In this document: piece after piece, positions 26,546 through 35,605 of the stretch
Numbering within the stretch: position 1 is the stretch's first letter
How the letters are laid out: each line of letters opens with the position of its first letter
NCBI GenBank assembly: GCA_049317525.1
Contig: JBMOIC010000010.1
Coordinates: forward strand, 15,708 to 79,707
Reading direction: 5' to 3'
From: UBA961 sp049317525
GTDB lineage: Bacteria; Bacteroidota; Ignavibacteria; Kapaibacteriales; UBA961
Length of the DNA stretch: 64,000 bases
Translations under genes and position numbers: made by a program
Notes under the pieces: model-generated
The model's input: only the letters and a program-made list of their open reading frames with translations
The model's database searches: none
What the model was told of the DNA's origin: nothing

Positions 26546-27631
26546 TTATTCGATTTTATCTATCCATGCTTGATTATAACCTGCTTTTTTTGCAGCAGAT
26601 TGTGCAGATTCTCTGCTTTCAAAACCACCAAAACGGACTCTATACCAATTTGCACCTCTATTTTTATACATACTGATATAGGCACTTGATTGACCTCTAG
26701 ATTTTAATTTCTTCAATGCTTCATTTGCATCATCTTTACTTGGAGTAGCATACACTTGTACCGAGTAAATACCTTTAACTGATGACTTTTTTGTCTCTTT
26801 ATTGACTATTAAATCTTTATTTAATTTATTGATATCCTTCGATTTAGGACTTAATTTTTCTTCAGTCTTAGGATTGATCTTAGATGTAATTTTCTCTTTT
26901 AATGGTGTTGCTGGGTCTAAAAAGGTTTGTTTGATAATATCTGCTTTGCTATCATTTTTAACTTTATCTTCCTTTTTAGCAACAACTTTCACATCTTTCT
27001 GTACTATTTTATTCCTTTTACTCTTATCAGATTTACCCTTAGGAGATTGAGGTTTTTCTTGAATTTTTTCTTCAATCACAGGTTTATTATCAGATATTGA
27101 TTCGGAAGAATTATTATCTAAAGGTTTGCCTTGTGCTAATTCTGCTCTTGTGATAGAATCTTGAACTCTTGCTATAGAATCCTGAATAATTGTATTTCTT
27201 AGAATAACAACTTGAGAATCAATCTCTATGAGATCGGGATTTGAGACTTCATTATTTTCAGTTTGTTCTGTAGTATCTATTACAATTTCAGGCTGACTTT
27301 TAGGTGAATCAGGAATCAAAAAGTAAATGAGTCCAGAAATCAATAAAATTGCTGCTATTACTTTGATCCAATTATTTCCAGAATTTTTTGGTGCTGGATT
27401 ATCTGCAGACATCGTACTTGATTCTGGATTTATATATGATATAAAGCCACCTTTTTTTTCAGAATTGATTGTACCTGAAAATGGCTTATCTTGATTTTGT
27501 TCAGAATTCATAGAACTTTTTCCTTTTGATGAATTTTTAGACGAACCAGAACCGGAAAATGTTTGTCCATCCGAATCATCAAATCCTCCGAAATTATTGG
27601 GATTTGTATTTGGGTTTATATCATCATTCAT
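26546..27631 (-). CDS. SPOR-domain membrane protein
   Basis: A 361-residue single-pass inner-membrane protein. A Ser/Asn/Gly-rich cytosolic region (1-85) precedes a transmembrane helix (about 90-108, ending IYFLIPDS). A highly charged Lys/Asp/Glu periplasmic stalk (110-285) and a C-terminal SPOR domain (about 287-361; YSVQVYATPSKDDAN, WYRVRFGGFESRESAQ) follow. SPOR domains bind denuded glycan strands of septal peptidoglycan. It lies 19 bases after the barrel gene and 9 before the TonB-like gene, linking this operon to the cell wall. Confidence 0.88.
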   Translation of the reverse strand: MNDDINPNTNPNNFGGFDDSDGQTFSGSGSSKNSSKGKSSMNSEQNQDKPFSGTINSEKKGGFISYINPESSTMSADNPAPKNSGNNWIKVIAAILLISGLIYFLIPDSPKSQPEIVIDTTEQTENNEVSNPDLIEIDSQVVILRNTIIQDSIARVQDSITRAELAQGKPLDNNSSESISDNKPVIEEKIQEKPQSPKGKSDKSKRNKIVQKDVKVVAKKEDKVKNDSKADIIKQTFLDPATPLKEKITSKINPKTEEKLSPKSKDINKLNKDLIVNKETKKSSVKGIYSVQVYATPSKDDANEALKKLKSRGQSSAYISMYKNRGANWYRVRFGGFESRESAQSAAKKAGYNQAWIDKIE

Positions 27632-27650
27632 ATGCAGCCATTCAGTTTAA

Positions 27651-29252
27651 TTAAAGGGAATATTTTAGGCCTAATGCTATAAAAATGCCACGTTCCTGAA
27701 AACCATTCCACAAATATACTTTTGAATTTAATATATTATCTAATCGAATATATCCTTTCATATTATATGGCAAAGCATAATTGCATTGCAGATTTACCAT
27801 GAAATATGCTGGTAGAGAAATTGTAGACTGTTTATCAATTGATCTTTCGCCAATATACTCTGCAGAAAATACACTTTGTATATCATTATTCCACTTCATA
27901 TCCCATGTAATTCCAGCTTTTATTGTCGGTAATAATGGAACTGAACCCTCAAAATCAGATAATTGACTATTAGTAAAAGCACATAATCCACTAAATGACA
28001 TAGCATCATTGGGTTTCCATAATAACTCAGAGGAAAGTGTTAATATTCGAGCACCTACATATTCTATTGCATATCCAGAGTATGTATTTCTTTCTAATGA
28101 ATTTGGGATATAAATAGGCATATCTGAACTGAGCCTATAATCAATTGATGTATGTATGCTTGTTTTGGCTGTTGGTTGATACATGAATGATGGTTTTATA
28201 TGTATGATATCTCTTCTAAATGAAATTACTGAAGAATCGATGATATATGGATTATTCTGGACTATGTCTTGAAATGAATTTGCACTTAATCCGCTTTGTA
28301 AAAAGCCAAAAAGGGTTATATCTTCAGACATTTGATAATGCGCATTATACGTAATAAGTACTCCACCTAATGTAATATCTAGAGAATTTGTAGCTGATTG
28401 AAGATCTACGGATATATCTGATTGAATGTCATTGTATGTAAACTTAGTATATCCACCTAATTGTATCATATTATATGATGAGTTTTCTCGGAATGAATGT
28501 AAATCAACAGAAGCTTTAGCCCCATAATTCATTGTTCCAAATGGTCTTGAAATATCTAAAAATCCCATAATTCTTGCATCATTGGTTTGCTTCATATTTG
28601 TTTCGCATTGAAGCATATTCCACTCAGCGCCTGTGCTGTAGGTATATTCCTGATAATTTCCTTTAGTATGTGCATGTGCTTTTACGCCTAGAATCGATCG
28701 ATCTACAGAAGAATCCATTCCAAAAAAGGAATAACCATTTCTGAATACCGATAAAGAAGATTCAGTTCTGCTGCCTCCAAAGAAAATGAACTTTTTAGGA
28801 GCATCATAACTTGCATTGATTGCTAGCTTTACTTTGCTATAATCAGCATTTTGAATATGCCCTTTACTTCCTTCATAATATCCTAATGCATCAACCGAAT
28901 ATCCTAATTCTTCAAATGTATATAATCCAATTAATTTTGGAGTATAAAATTGGCCAAGTTCAGCTTGAACAGAGGTTGATGATATATTTTTTTTGAATGT
29001 ACTTTTTGGTAATGTTAACGCTGACAATAAAGGTGCTGGTATTTTTTCATTCGTATTTATTGAATCTAATTCTGTTTGTTTAAGTGATTGTGGTTTTAAA
29101 GGCTTTTGTTTAATTCCACCTTTTATCTCTGCACTCGCTTTGCCAGTGATAACAAATTCTTGTAAATCAATAGGTTGAACAGCATTATTTTGACCTTGTT
29201 GTTGAGCACAAAGAACTATAGGAAATACCATACATATTATGAATAGTTTCAT
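27651..29252 (-). CDS. TonB-receptor-like outer-membrane beta-barrel without a visible plug
   Basis: A 533-residue exported protein with signal peptide (MKLFIICMVFPIVLCAQ). Mature residues start with a Gln/Asn tract and DLQEFVITGKA, which resembles a TonB box. About 65 residues later, barrel-like strands begin and continue to the end, closing with DNILNSKVYLWNGF and ALGLKYSL, typical of TonB-dependent receptor C-termini. A plug domain of about 120-150 residues seems absent, and the protein is short for a receptor. Its ATG overlaps the stop of the TPR gene (TAATG), so the two are translationally coupled. A dedicated porin or assembly partner for the TPR protein is possible. Confidence 0.65.
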   Translation of the reverse strand: MKLFIICMVFPIVLCAQQQGQNNAVQPIDLQEFVITGKASAEIKGGIKQKPLKPQSLKQTELDSINTNEKIPAPLLSALTLPKSTFKKNISSTSVQAELGQFYTPKLIGLYTFEELGYSVDALGYYEGSKGHIQNADYSKVKLAINASYDAPKKFIFFGGSRTESSLSVFRNGYSFFGMDSSVDRSILGVKAHAHTKGNYQEYTYSTGAEWNMLQCETNMKQTNDARIMGFLDISRPFGTMNYGAKASVDLHSFRENSSYNMIQLGGYTKFTYNDIQSDISVDLQSATNSLDITLGGVLITYNAHYQMSEDITLFGFLQSGLSANSFQDIVQNNPYIIDSSVISFRRDIIHIKPSFMYQPTAKTSIHTSIDYRLSSDMPIYIPNSLERNTYSGYAIEYVGARILTLSSELLWKPNDAMSFSGLCAFTNSQLSDFEGSVPLLPTIKAGITWDMKWNNDIQSVFSAEYIGERSIDKQSTISLPAYFMVNLQCNYALPYNMKGYIRLDNILNSKVYLWNGFQERGIFIALGLKYSL

Positions 29253-32200
29253 TATCGGACCCTCCCATATTTCTTAAGTTTTGCTTGCGCTGCTTTTCCA
29301 AAATCATCATCTGCCCTAAGTGTTGATAGTGTTTGATAGACTTCAATTGCTGCTTCAATATTTTTTACTTGTTCATAGCTTTCGCCTAATCCAAGTAAAG
29401 ACAATGTAAACCAATCTTCAATATTGCTAAACTTTTGTCTTACTTGATTAAATGCTTCTATTGCATTTCCTATTTCTTTTTGTTTCAGCCATGATTCACC
29501 TATTCTATATTGGGCTTCGGCTGCAATTGAAATATTTTCGAGTCTATCAATAAGCTTTCCAAAATGTACTCTTGCACTATCTAACATTCCTTTTGATCTA
29601 TAGTACATAGCTATCTTATATCTTGACTGATCACCATATTCAGAGCTAATAAACTTGTCAGCAATTTCTGTAAATAAACGTAAGGACTTAAGTGTATCTG
29701 TTAGTGACACAGCAATTTGGGCTCTTTCATATCCAGCTTGAGCTGCTGAATTGCTATTCGGGAATTCATCCATTAACTTGATAAATGCTGTGTCGGCATC
29801 CCTCAGTAATTGAGATTTTTGCTTGAGCAATCCTATTTCAAGTAATGCCAAAGGTGCAAATTCACTTTTTGAATATGATGCATACACATCTTTATAAGAA
29901 GATTCTGCTTTGGAAGATTCACCCAAACTAGCATAACTTTTTCCTAAATAGAACAAAGCTTCGGCATTTCTTTCTTTATCATTATTCGATTTCAAAAACG
30001 ATTCATATTCACTAATTGCGCTTTGAAAATTTTGTCTATTAAAAAAGCTCAATCCTTTATTCATCAGTAAATCTTTAGCTGCATCGGACTCAGGATGTGC
30101 TTTTACAAATTCATCTACTATCTGGTCTGCTTCTTGATTTCTTCCCAAAAATTCCAAACAATACTGAATACTTTTAACTGATTCGCCCGCTAATGGTGAT
30201 TGAGCATATGAGTTTTTAACAATTGAATATTCTGTGATTGCTTTTTCATATTGCTCCATATTATAATAAGCATCCCCAATAGTATAATGGGCTCTTGCAC
30301 ATAATGGACTAGATGGATAAGAGCTAATCAAATCTTTTAAGTCTTCAATTGCTTCTGAATATTTTTTTTGCTGAAAATGCGTCCAACCTAATGAATATGA
30401 TGCAGAAGGAGCCAAAGATGACTTTGAATGAGATCGTATAAATGTCCTAAATGCTTGCAATGCCCCATCAAAATCATTTAATCTATATAAAGCTTGTCCA
30501 TATTGATATGCAGAATACTGCCCTTCTTCGGAATTTGGTAAGGCCTTATATGAGGCTTTATATGCAATAGAAGATTCTTTAAATTGTTTTTGGATATAAA
30601 ATCCATCAGCCTTTCTTGCCCAACTTTCTGCTGCAAACCGTGAATCTGGATATTTCTTTAATAATGAAGAAAATGCCGTATTGCTTTTATTGAAATCTCT
30701 TGTCCTAAAATATGTCCAAGCTAATGCATACATACTTTCTTCAACTCTTTTGCTCTTTGGAAAATCTGAAATCAATTGATTGTAAAATTCTTCGGCATTT
30801 TTCAATAAATCTAATCTGAAATATGACTCAGCCAACCAAAACAATGCTTCATCTTTGCGTATATCACTTTTATGTTCACCTAAAAATGTAGAAAGTTCAA
30901 TTGCAGCATCTTGATATTGTTCATTTTGATGTAGTGATACTCCATTTTTCAATCTAATTTCTGCTAATATATTTTCTTTATTGGGTAATGAAATATCAGA
31001 AAGTATTATTGCATTTCTTTCAGCTGATGCATATTCTCTGGCTGCCTTACCATACATTTCTAAATCTAAAAATATACTTCCAAGTAATAGATTAATCTTA
31101 ACAAGTACTGTTTTGTCGGTGGTTTCTCTTTCTGCTTTCTGCAAAGCTTTTTTTGCTATTTCTAAATCTTTATCTTCATAGGCAATTTGCCCATATTCTA
31201 ATAAAGATTGAGATATATATGGATATCCAATTTGTGCATTTAATAATGACAATTCTTTTTTTGCTTCTTCCCTTTTTTGTAATGCCTTGAGTACTATTGC
31301 ATGATATAACTTTGCACCTTGCTTAATCAAGGATTGATCATCTTGAACCGAATCAATTACTGTTTGATAATATTGTTCTGCTAATTGATACTCTTTTAAG
31401 TGTAGTGTATTATAGCCAGCAGCCAGCCATACTTGGGGTTTCAAAGAAGAGGAAGGAAATATTCGTATAAATTCTTTAGCCATACTATGGCTACTTTGGT
31501 ATTGCCCCGATAATGTAAGTGCTTCTATACGCAAAAATTGTATTTCTTGATCAGATGCTTCAGAATGCACTTGTTTTTCATACATCAATCCAATTGAATC
31601 TTTTTGTGATATTCGACGTACAATATTATGAGCTTGATCTAAGAATACAATTGCTGCATTAGGTTCTTTTAATGCTACTTTTACATTTGCTGCACGAATC
31701 GCAGAACTTAAAACTGTATTACTATATTGATATCTACTTAATAGCTCAGCATATAAAACACCTGCTTGCTGAGATTTTAGCTCTCTTTCGGCTAATTGAG
31801 CCCTAAAATATAATGCATCATCAGCTAATGAATGATCAGGAAATAGTTTTTGACACTCTGTAAGAAAAACTACCGACTGTTCTATATTCCCTAATTTCGC
31901 ATGAGCTATACCTTTCCAATAAATTGCAGACCCACTTATATTTTTATAATAATTTTTATCAGTTTCTAATAGTTTATTAGCATTCATTGAAGCTTGATGA
32001 AAGTAATCTATAGAAATTACTAAATCTCCTTTATGAAATGCTATTGCTGCACGCTCGAACCATGCAATGGGTATAAACTTAGAATTGTTTCTTTGTTGTA
32101 TAAAATCAGCTAAAGACTTATCTGCATAAGAATAATCAGCTTGCTCCCTCAAAATGATGGCTTGTAATATCCTAGCTTCGTCTGAGTATATCCCATCACT

Positions 32201-32377
32201 AAAATCTTTTAGGTATGTTCTTATATGTTCCCTTGATTCAATAAGATTTCCTTCTTGAAGCAAAGCATCAGTTTGCAATAGACTCTTAGGCCCATAAGAA
32301 ATTTGTGGGTCTGCAATTTGACTGTTTGCAATAACATGCACTAATGCAAACATTGCCGAAAAAAGCAATCGTTTCAT
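29252..32377 (-). CDS. Large periplasmic TPR-repeat protein
   Basis: A 1041-residue exported protein. Start chosen at the ATG at 32377, giving a signal peptide (MKRLLFSAMFALVHVIANSQ); the ATG at 32422 would add an unlikely leader. Almost the whole length is helical TPR-like repeats of about 35 residues with recurring patterns such as AEEFYNQLISDFPKS, SSLLKKYPDSRFA, DLISSYPSSPLCA and EYSIVKNSYAQSP. They are like those of YbgF/CpoB and BamD-type outer-membrane proteins. It heads the seven-gene operon ending with a GT2 enzyme, and is coupled to the barrel gene. A scaffold or assembly role in the periplasm is inferred. Confidence 0.85.
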   Translation of the reverse strand: MKRLLFSAMFALVHVIANSQIADPQISYGPKSLLQTDALLQEGNLIESREHIRTYLKDFSDGIYSDEARILQAIILREQADYSYADKSLADFIQQRNNSKFIPIAWFERAAIAFHKGDLVISIDYFHQASMNANKLLETDKNYYKNISGSAIYWKGIAHAKLGNIEQSVVFLTECQKLFPDHSLADDALYFRAQLAERELKSQQAGVLYAELLSRYQYSNTVLSSAIRAANVKVALKEPNAAIVFLDQAHNIVRRISQKDSIGLMYEKQVHSEASDQEIQFLRIEALTLSGQYQSSHSMAKEFIRIFPSSSLKPQVWLAAGYNTLHLKEYQLAEQYYQTVIDSVQDDQSLIKQGAKLYHAIVLKALQKREEAKKELSLLNAQIGYPYISQSLLEYGQIAYEDKDLEIAKKALQKAERETTDKTVLVKINLLLGSIFLDLEMYGKAAREYASAERNAIILSDISLPNKENILAEIRLKNGVSLHQNEQYQDAAIELSTFLGEHKSDIRKDEALFWLAESYFRLDLLKNAEEFYNQLISDFPKSKRVEESMYALAWTYFRTRDFNKSNTAFSSLLKKYPDSRFAAESWARKADGFYIQKQFKESSIAYKASYKALPNSEEGQYSAYQYGQALYRLNDFDGALQAFRTFIRSHSKSSLAPSASYSLGWTHFQQKKYSEAIEDLKDLISSYPSSPLCARAHYTIGDAYYNMEQYEKAITEYSIVKNSYAQSPLAGESVKSIQYCLEFLGRNQEADQIVDEFVKAHPESDAAKDLLMNKGLSFFNRQNFQSAISEYESFLKSNNDKERNAEALFYLGKSYASLGESSKAESSYKDVYASYSKSEFAPLALLEIGLLKQKSQLLRDADTAFIKLMDEFPNSNSAAQAGYERAQIAVSLTDTLKSLRLFTEIADKFISSEYGDQSRYKIAMYYRSKGMLDSARVHFGKLIDRLENISIAAEAQYRIGESWLKQKEIGNAIEAFNQVRQKFSNIEDWFTLSLLGLGESYEQVKNIEAAIEVYQTLSTLRADDDFGKAAQAKLKKYGRVR

Positions 32378-32411
32378 AGATGTTTCGTGGGGATGGATAT
32401 ATGCTGCATTC

Positions 32412-32419
32412 CAAAAATA
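32412..32419 (-). promoter_or_regulatory. Putative -7 promoter element for the TPR-TonB operon
   Basis: On the minus strand this reads TATTTTTG, an exact match to TAnnTTTG, about 35 bases before the TPR start codon. No -33 TTG is seen at the usual spacing. An A+T-rich hairpin that could terminate the upstream operon lies immediately before it. Confidence 0.4.
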
Positions 32420-32428
32420 CAAATATCT

Positions 32429-32463
32429 TTAGTATTAAAAACACTGTTTTTTTAAGATACTAA
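32429..32463 (-). terminator. Possible terminator of the glmM-to-pirin run
   Basis: TTAGTA+TTAAAAA (32429-32441) pairs with TTTTTAA+TACTAA (32449-32463), interrupted by a two-base bulge, with a seven-base loop. On the minus transcript a U-rich but interrupted tail follows. It lies between the pirin stop (32500) and the TPR promoter element. The all-A+T core lowers certainty. Confidence 0.4.
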
Positions 32464-32499
32464 GCAAATAATTTTTTTCTATGTAAAAATGTACAATAG

Positions 32500-33357
32500 T
32501 TAAAGAGATAGATCTATATTACCCATATTTCCTGCATGATAATCATCAATTGCTTGATTGATTTCATTGAAAGAATTCATCACAAATGGGCCCCGAGCTA
32601 CAATTGGTTCATGATATGGAATTCCATATCCAAAAAGGATTTCAGTCCCTTCTGAAGCATCAATAATTATTGTATAACCTTTATCATTGAATTGTATAAG
32701 TGAATGCTGCTTGATATGTTCATTTTGAATCTGAACATTTCCTTTTTTTACATAAAAAAGAATAGATGAAGATTCAGGTACTTGAAGCTGAATATGTGTG
32801 TTTTCTAAAATTGATATTGTTGATAAAAAAATATCGGTTATAGAAATAACAGGACTTTGTACCGAATGATAGGTACCACTTATCAATTTCATTATAGCAT
32901 GGGGATTCAAAGATATCAATGGTAATTGCTCTGATTGAATACCCTGATATACAGGAGGAGTCATTTTTAGGGAAGATGGCAAATTAATCCATAATTGGAT
33001 AATTTCTAATTCACCGCCATTCTCTTTAAATGATTCAGATACATTTTCAGAATGAATGATTCCCGAACCAGCTGTCATCCACTGAATACCCCCAGTACGA
33101 ATAATACTTGAAGTTCCTAATGAATCTTTATGCTCGATATCACCATGATAAATGATAGTTACTGTTTCAAATCCCCGATGAGGATGTGGCCCAAAAGGTA
33201 ATTCGAATCCTTTTTCACATTGCATTGGTCCATGATGATGTAATAATACAAATGGATCAATATCTTTTATAGCGGTGGATGGCAAAGGTTGTTTCATCTG
33301 CAATCCACCTTCATTAATAATCTTGGATTGCTCTATTTTTTTTATTGTTCTTATCAT
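32500..33357 (-). CDS. Pirin family protein
   Basis: A 285-residue bicupin of the pirin family. The N-terminal cupin shows DPFVLLHHHGP, the metal-binding HPHRGFETVT and the later GSGIIHSE, with the expected His and Glu ligands. A weaker second cupin follows (about 160-260). Members include quercetin dioxygenases and redox-sensing regulators. The true substrate here is unknown. It overlaps QueG by four bases (ATGA) and ends the ten-gene run. Confidence 0.9.
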   Translation of the reverse strand: MIRTIKKIEQSKIINEGGLQMKQPLPSTAIKDIDPFVLLHHHGPMQCEKGFELPFGPHPHRGFETVTIIYHGDIEHKDSLGTSSIIRTGGIQWMTAGSGIIHSENVSESFKENGGELEIIQLWINLPSSLKMTPPVYQGIQSEQLPLISLNPHAIMKLISGTYHSVQSPVISITDIFLSTISILENTHIQLQVPESSSILFYVKKGNVQIQNEHIKQHSLIQFNDKGYTIIIDASEGTEILFGYGIPYHEPIVARGPFVMNSFNEINQAIDDYHAGNMGNIDLSL

Positions 33358-34322
33358 AGTGGATTGTCTTTTGGATTATTGCTTTTTAGCGCTTCCGCAT
33401 TTCTTTTCAAACCTGCAAGCTTAGTTCTTTTAATCGGACTTTTTTTAAATCTAGTCGAAAATTCTTCTTGTGTCATAGATACGATTGCATCTAGCGACAA
33501 GGACATCTCATTATTTCTTGGGAATAACAATTCTTTATTTGTTTCTTTTTGGAATGAATTCCACGGGCACACTTCTTGGCATATATCACATCCAAATACC
33601 CACTGTTGTAGATTTTCTGATATGGCATCAGGAATTTGTATATCTGGCTTCGATTCAATTGTCCAATACGATATGCATTTTGTTGCATCAACTTTGTATG
33701 GTTCAATAATCGCATTTGTTGGGCATGCATCGATACAAGCGGTACATGTTCCACAATAATCAGTGATTTGTTTGCTTGCTGATAGTTTAATTGTAGAGAT
33801 TATTACCCCTATAAAAAACCAAGATCCTATTGCTCGATTAATGATATTTGAATGTTTTCCTTGCCAGCCAAGTCCTGCTTTAACTGCCCATTGTTTTTCT
33901 AATATTGGGCCAGTATCAACATAAAATTTATGCTGGGAATTGGGTACTAATTCAGTAAGCTCTTTCGATAATGATTGCATCATTGCTGGTAATATTTCAT
34001 GATAATCTGTACCCCAAGCATATCGAGATATTTTCCCTTGTGTAGAATCATCTTTGTGCTGAATATCTGTATAATAATTTAGTCCAACTACAATAACAGA
34101 TTCTGCCTCTGGTAAAATAAGTGTAATATCTTTTCTTTTCTCTTGCTGAGTGGCCATATACCCCATTGAACCATGATAGCCAGCATTAATCCACTCCTGA
34201 AAATGAGAAAATTCTTGATTGAATTCTTCTACATCGGCAATGCCAACCAGATCGAAACCTATTGATATAGCTTTTTCTTTAATGAATTCCGAATATTGCT
34301 CAATTGATGTATCAGAAAACAT
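33354..34322 (-). CDS. queG: Epoxyqueuosine reductase
   Basis: A 322-residue cobalamin- and iron-sulfur-dependent enzyme making the last step of queuosine, a modified base of tRNA anticodons. The family start KEKAISIGFDLVGIADVE and the YMATQQEKRKD region are present. Two [4Fe-4S] motifs are seen: CGTCTACIDACP (about residues 195-206) and CDICQEVCPWN (about 245-255). Length is slightly short of the E. coli protein, which carries a C-terminal HEAT-like extension. No other queuosine genes lie in the window. It begins 12 bases after the Rieske gene. Confidence 0.94.
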   Translation of the reverse strand: MFSDTSIEQYSEFIKEKAISIGFDLVGIADVEEFNQEFSHFQEWINAGYHGSMGYMATQQEKRKDITLILPEAESVIVVGLNYYTDIQHKDDSTQGKISRYAWGTDYHEILPAMMQSLSKELTELVPNSQHKFYVDTGPILEKQWAVKAGLGWQGKHSNIINRAIGSWFFIGVIISTIKLSASKQITDYCGTCTACIDACPTNAIIEPYKVDATKCISYWTIESKPDIQIPDAISENLQQWVFGCDICQEVCPWNSFQKETNKELLFPRNNEMSLSLDAIVSMTQEEFSTRFKKSPIKRTKLAGLKRNAEALKSNNPKDNPL

Positions 34323-34334
34323 ATAATGTCCCCA

Positions 34335-34754
34335 TCAGAAATTTTCCAACCATAATGGACGAGTTTTTTTTGGTTGTTCTAACCACACTAATCCTTCATC
34401 TTCAAATATATGATATGTAAGTAATCGTGCATTACTTCCTAATGCTTTGCCAGATTCTAGTGAATATATCCATCCATGTAGTGGACATGTCACTGTTTTT
34501 TCTTCCAAAAATCCATTGCATATTACAGCTGCATATTGATGTGGACATATATTAGAAACAGCAAATAATTGATGATTGTCTCTGAATACAGCTATTTGGA
34601 CATCTTCATCAAAATAGAAATTTTTTCCTTTTTGGGGAAAGATATCACCAGATTTACACAATTGAATATACTGCTTATCGTGAAATATTCCTTTTTGATA
34701 TATTCCAATTGATTGTTCAAACTCAATATTGTCTTCATTATCATATGCATTCAC
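34335..34754 (-). CDS. Rieske [2Fe-2S] protein, NirD-like
   Basis: A 139-residue soluble Rieske domain. Cluster ligands are seen in ICPHQYAAV (Cys-x-His) and TCPLHGWIY (Cys-x-x-His), about 17 residues apart, as in ferredoxins and the nitrite reductase small subunit. No large subunit of nitrite reductase or oxygenase is nearby, so the partner is unknown. Start is a GTG at 34754: no in-frame ATG exists before the domain, GGAG lies about 10 bases upstream, and the only nearby ATG reads straight into a stop. It starts one base after the MBL gene's stop. Confidence 0.85.
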   Translation of the reverse strand: MNAYDNEDNIEFEQSIGIYQKGIFHDKQYIQLCKSGDIFPQKGKNFYFDEDVQIAVFRDNHQLFAVSNICPHQYAAVICNGFLEEKTVTCPLHGWIYSLESGKALGSNARLLTYHIFEDEGLVWLEQPKKTRPLWLENF

Positions 34755-34755
34755 A

Positions 34756-35604
34756 TTATAACTCCACTTTTTCTGCTAATGCAAAACCTTTATCAGTATG
34801 CTTTATGTTACCTGCCGGAACAAATGCATCGTGCTCAAAGCATATTATCCATTTTTCTTCTACTGCTTTAGTTAAAATCTTATGTTTTTCTTCCATAGAT
34901 GTTAAAGGGAAATTATCATAACCCATAACATATGGCACTGGAATATGTGCTGCTGTAGGCAATAAATCTGCAGGAAATATTAAGGTTTGAATATCATCGG
35001 TAACTGTAATCATTTGTAAAGCTTGCGTATGGCCATGCAATGTTTGCACAGATAAACCTGGAAATAATTCGCCAGGACCATCTAATATCTCCATCATTCC
35101 ATTGTGTATAATAGGCTCCCAGTTTTCTGGCATAAAAGAAGCTTTATCTTTATCTGTGGGATTTCTTGCCCATAACAGATGATCTTTTTGTACATAATGT
35201 TTTGCATTCGGAAACATCGGCACAATTTCTCCCGTTTCTGTTCGATAGGTAGAACCACCCGAATGATCAAAATGTAAATGAGTAAATATTACATCAGTAA
35301 TATCCTGTGCTTTTAAATTATGAATTTCTAAAGATGCCTGAATGGAAGCTCTTGTATAATCAACATTATAAATATTTTGTAGTTTTAATGGCATTTTACT
35401 ACCACATCCAGTATCTACAATAATTCTTCTATCTTCATATTGAATAAGCAAACCCCTTGCTGTCATCGGAATGCGATTTAATTCATCACCAGAATTATAT
35501 GCCTTAGACCACAAAGGTTTTGGAACAACTCCAAACATTGCACCACCATCTAATGCAAAATCACCTGTTTCAAAATGCTGTATAGTAAACTTTCCTATCT
35601 TCAT
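34756..35604 (-). CDS. MBL-fold metallo-hydrolase
   Basis: A 282-residue metallo-beta-lactamase-fold hydrolase. Metal-binding motifs: THLHFDHSGG (HxHxDH, about residues 109-118), a His in LHGHTQALQ and an Asp in IFPADLLPTAAHI, with a closing His in CFEHDAF. The overall pattern resembles lactonase-like MBL proteins (quorum-quenching lactonase type), but the substrate is unknown. The start is the ATG at 35604, one base after the argH stop; an earlier TTG at 35616 would overlap argH. Cytosolic, no signal peptide. Confidence 0.88.
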   Translation of the reverse strand: MKIGKFTIQHFETGDFALDGGAMFGVVPKPLWSKAYNSGDELNRIPMTARGLLIQYEDRRIIVDTGCGSKMPLKLQNIYNVDYTRASIQASLEIHNLKAQDITDVIFTHLHFDHSGGSTYRTETGEIVPMFPNAKHYVQKDHLLWARNPTDKDKASFMPENWEPIIHNGMMEILDGPGELFPGLSVQTLHGHTQALQMITVTDDIQTLIFPADLLPTAAHIPVPYVMGYDNFPLTSMEEKHKILTKAVEEKWIICFEHDAFVPAGNIKHTDKGFALAEKVEL

Positions 35605-35605
35605 A

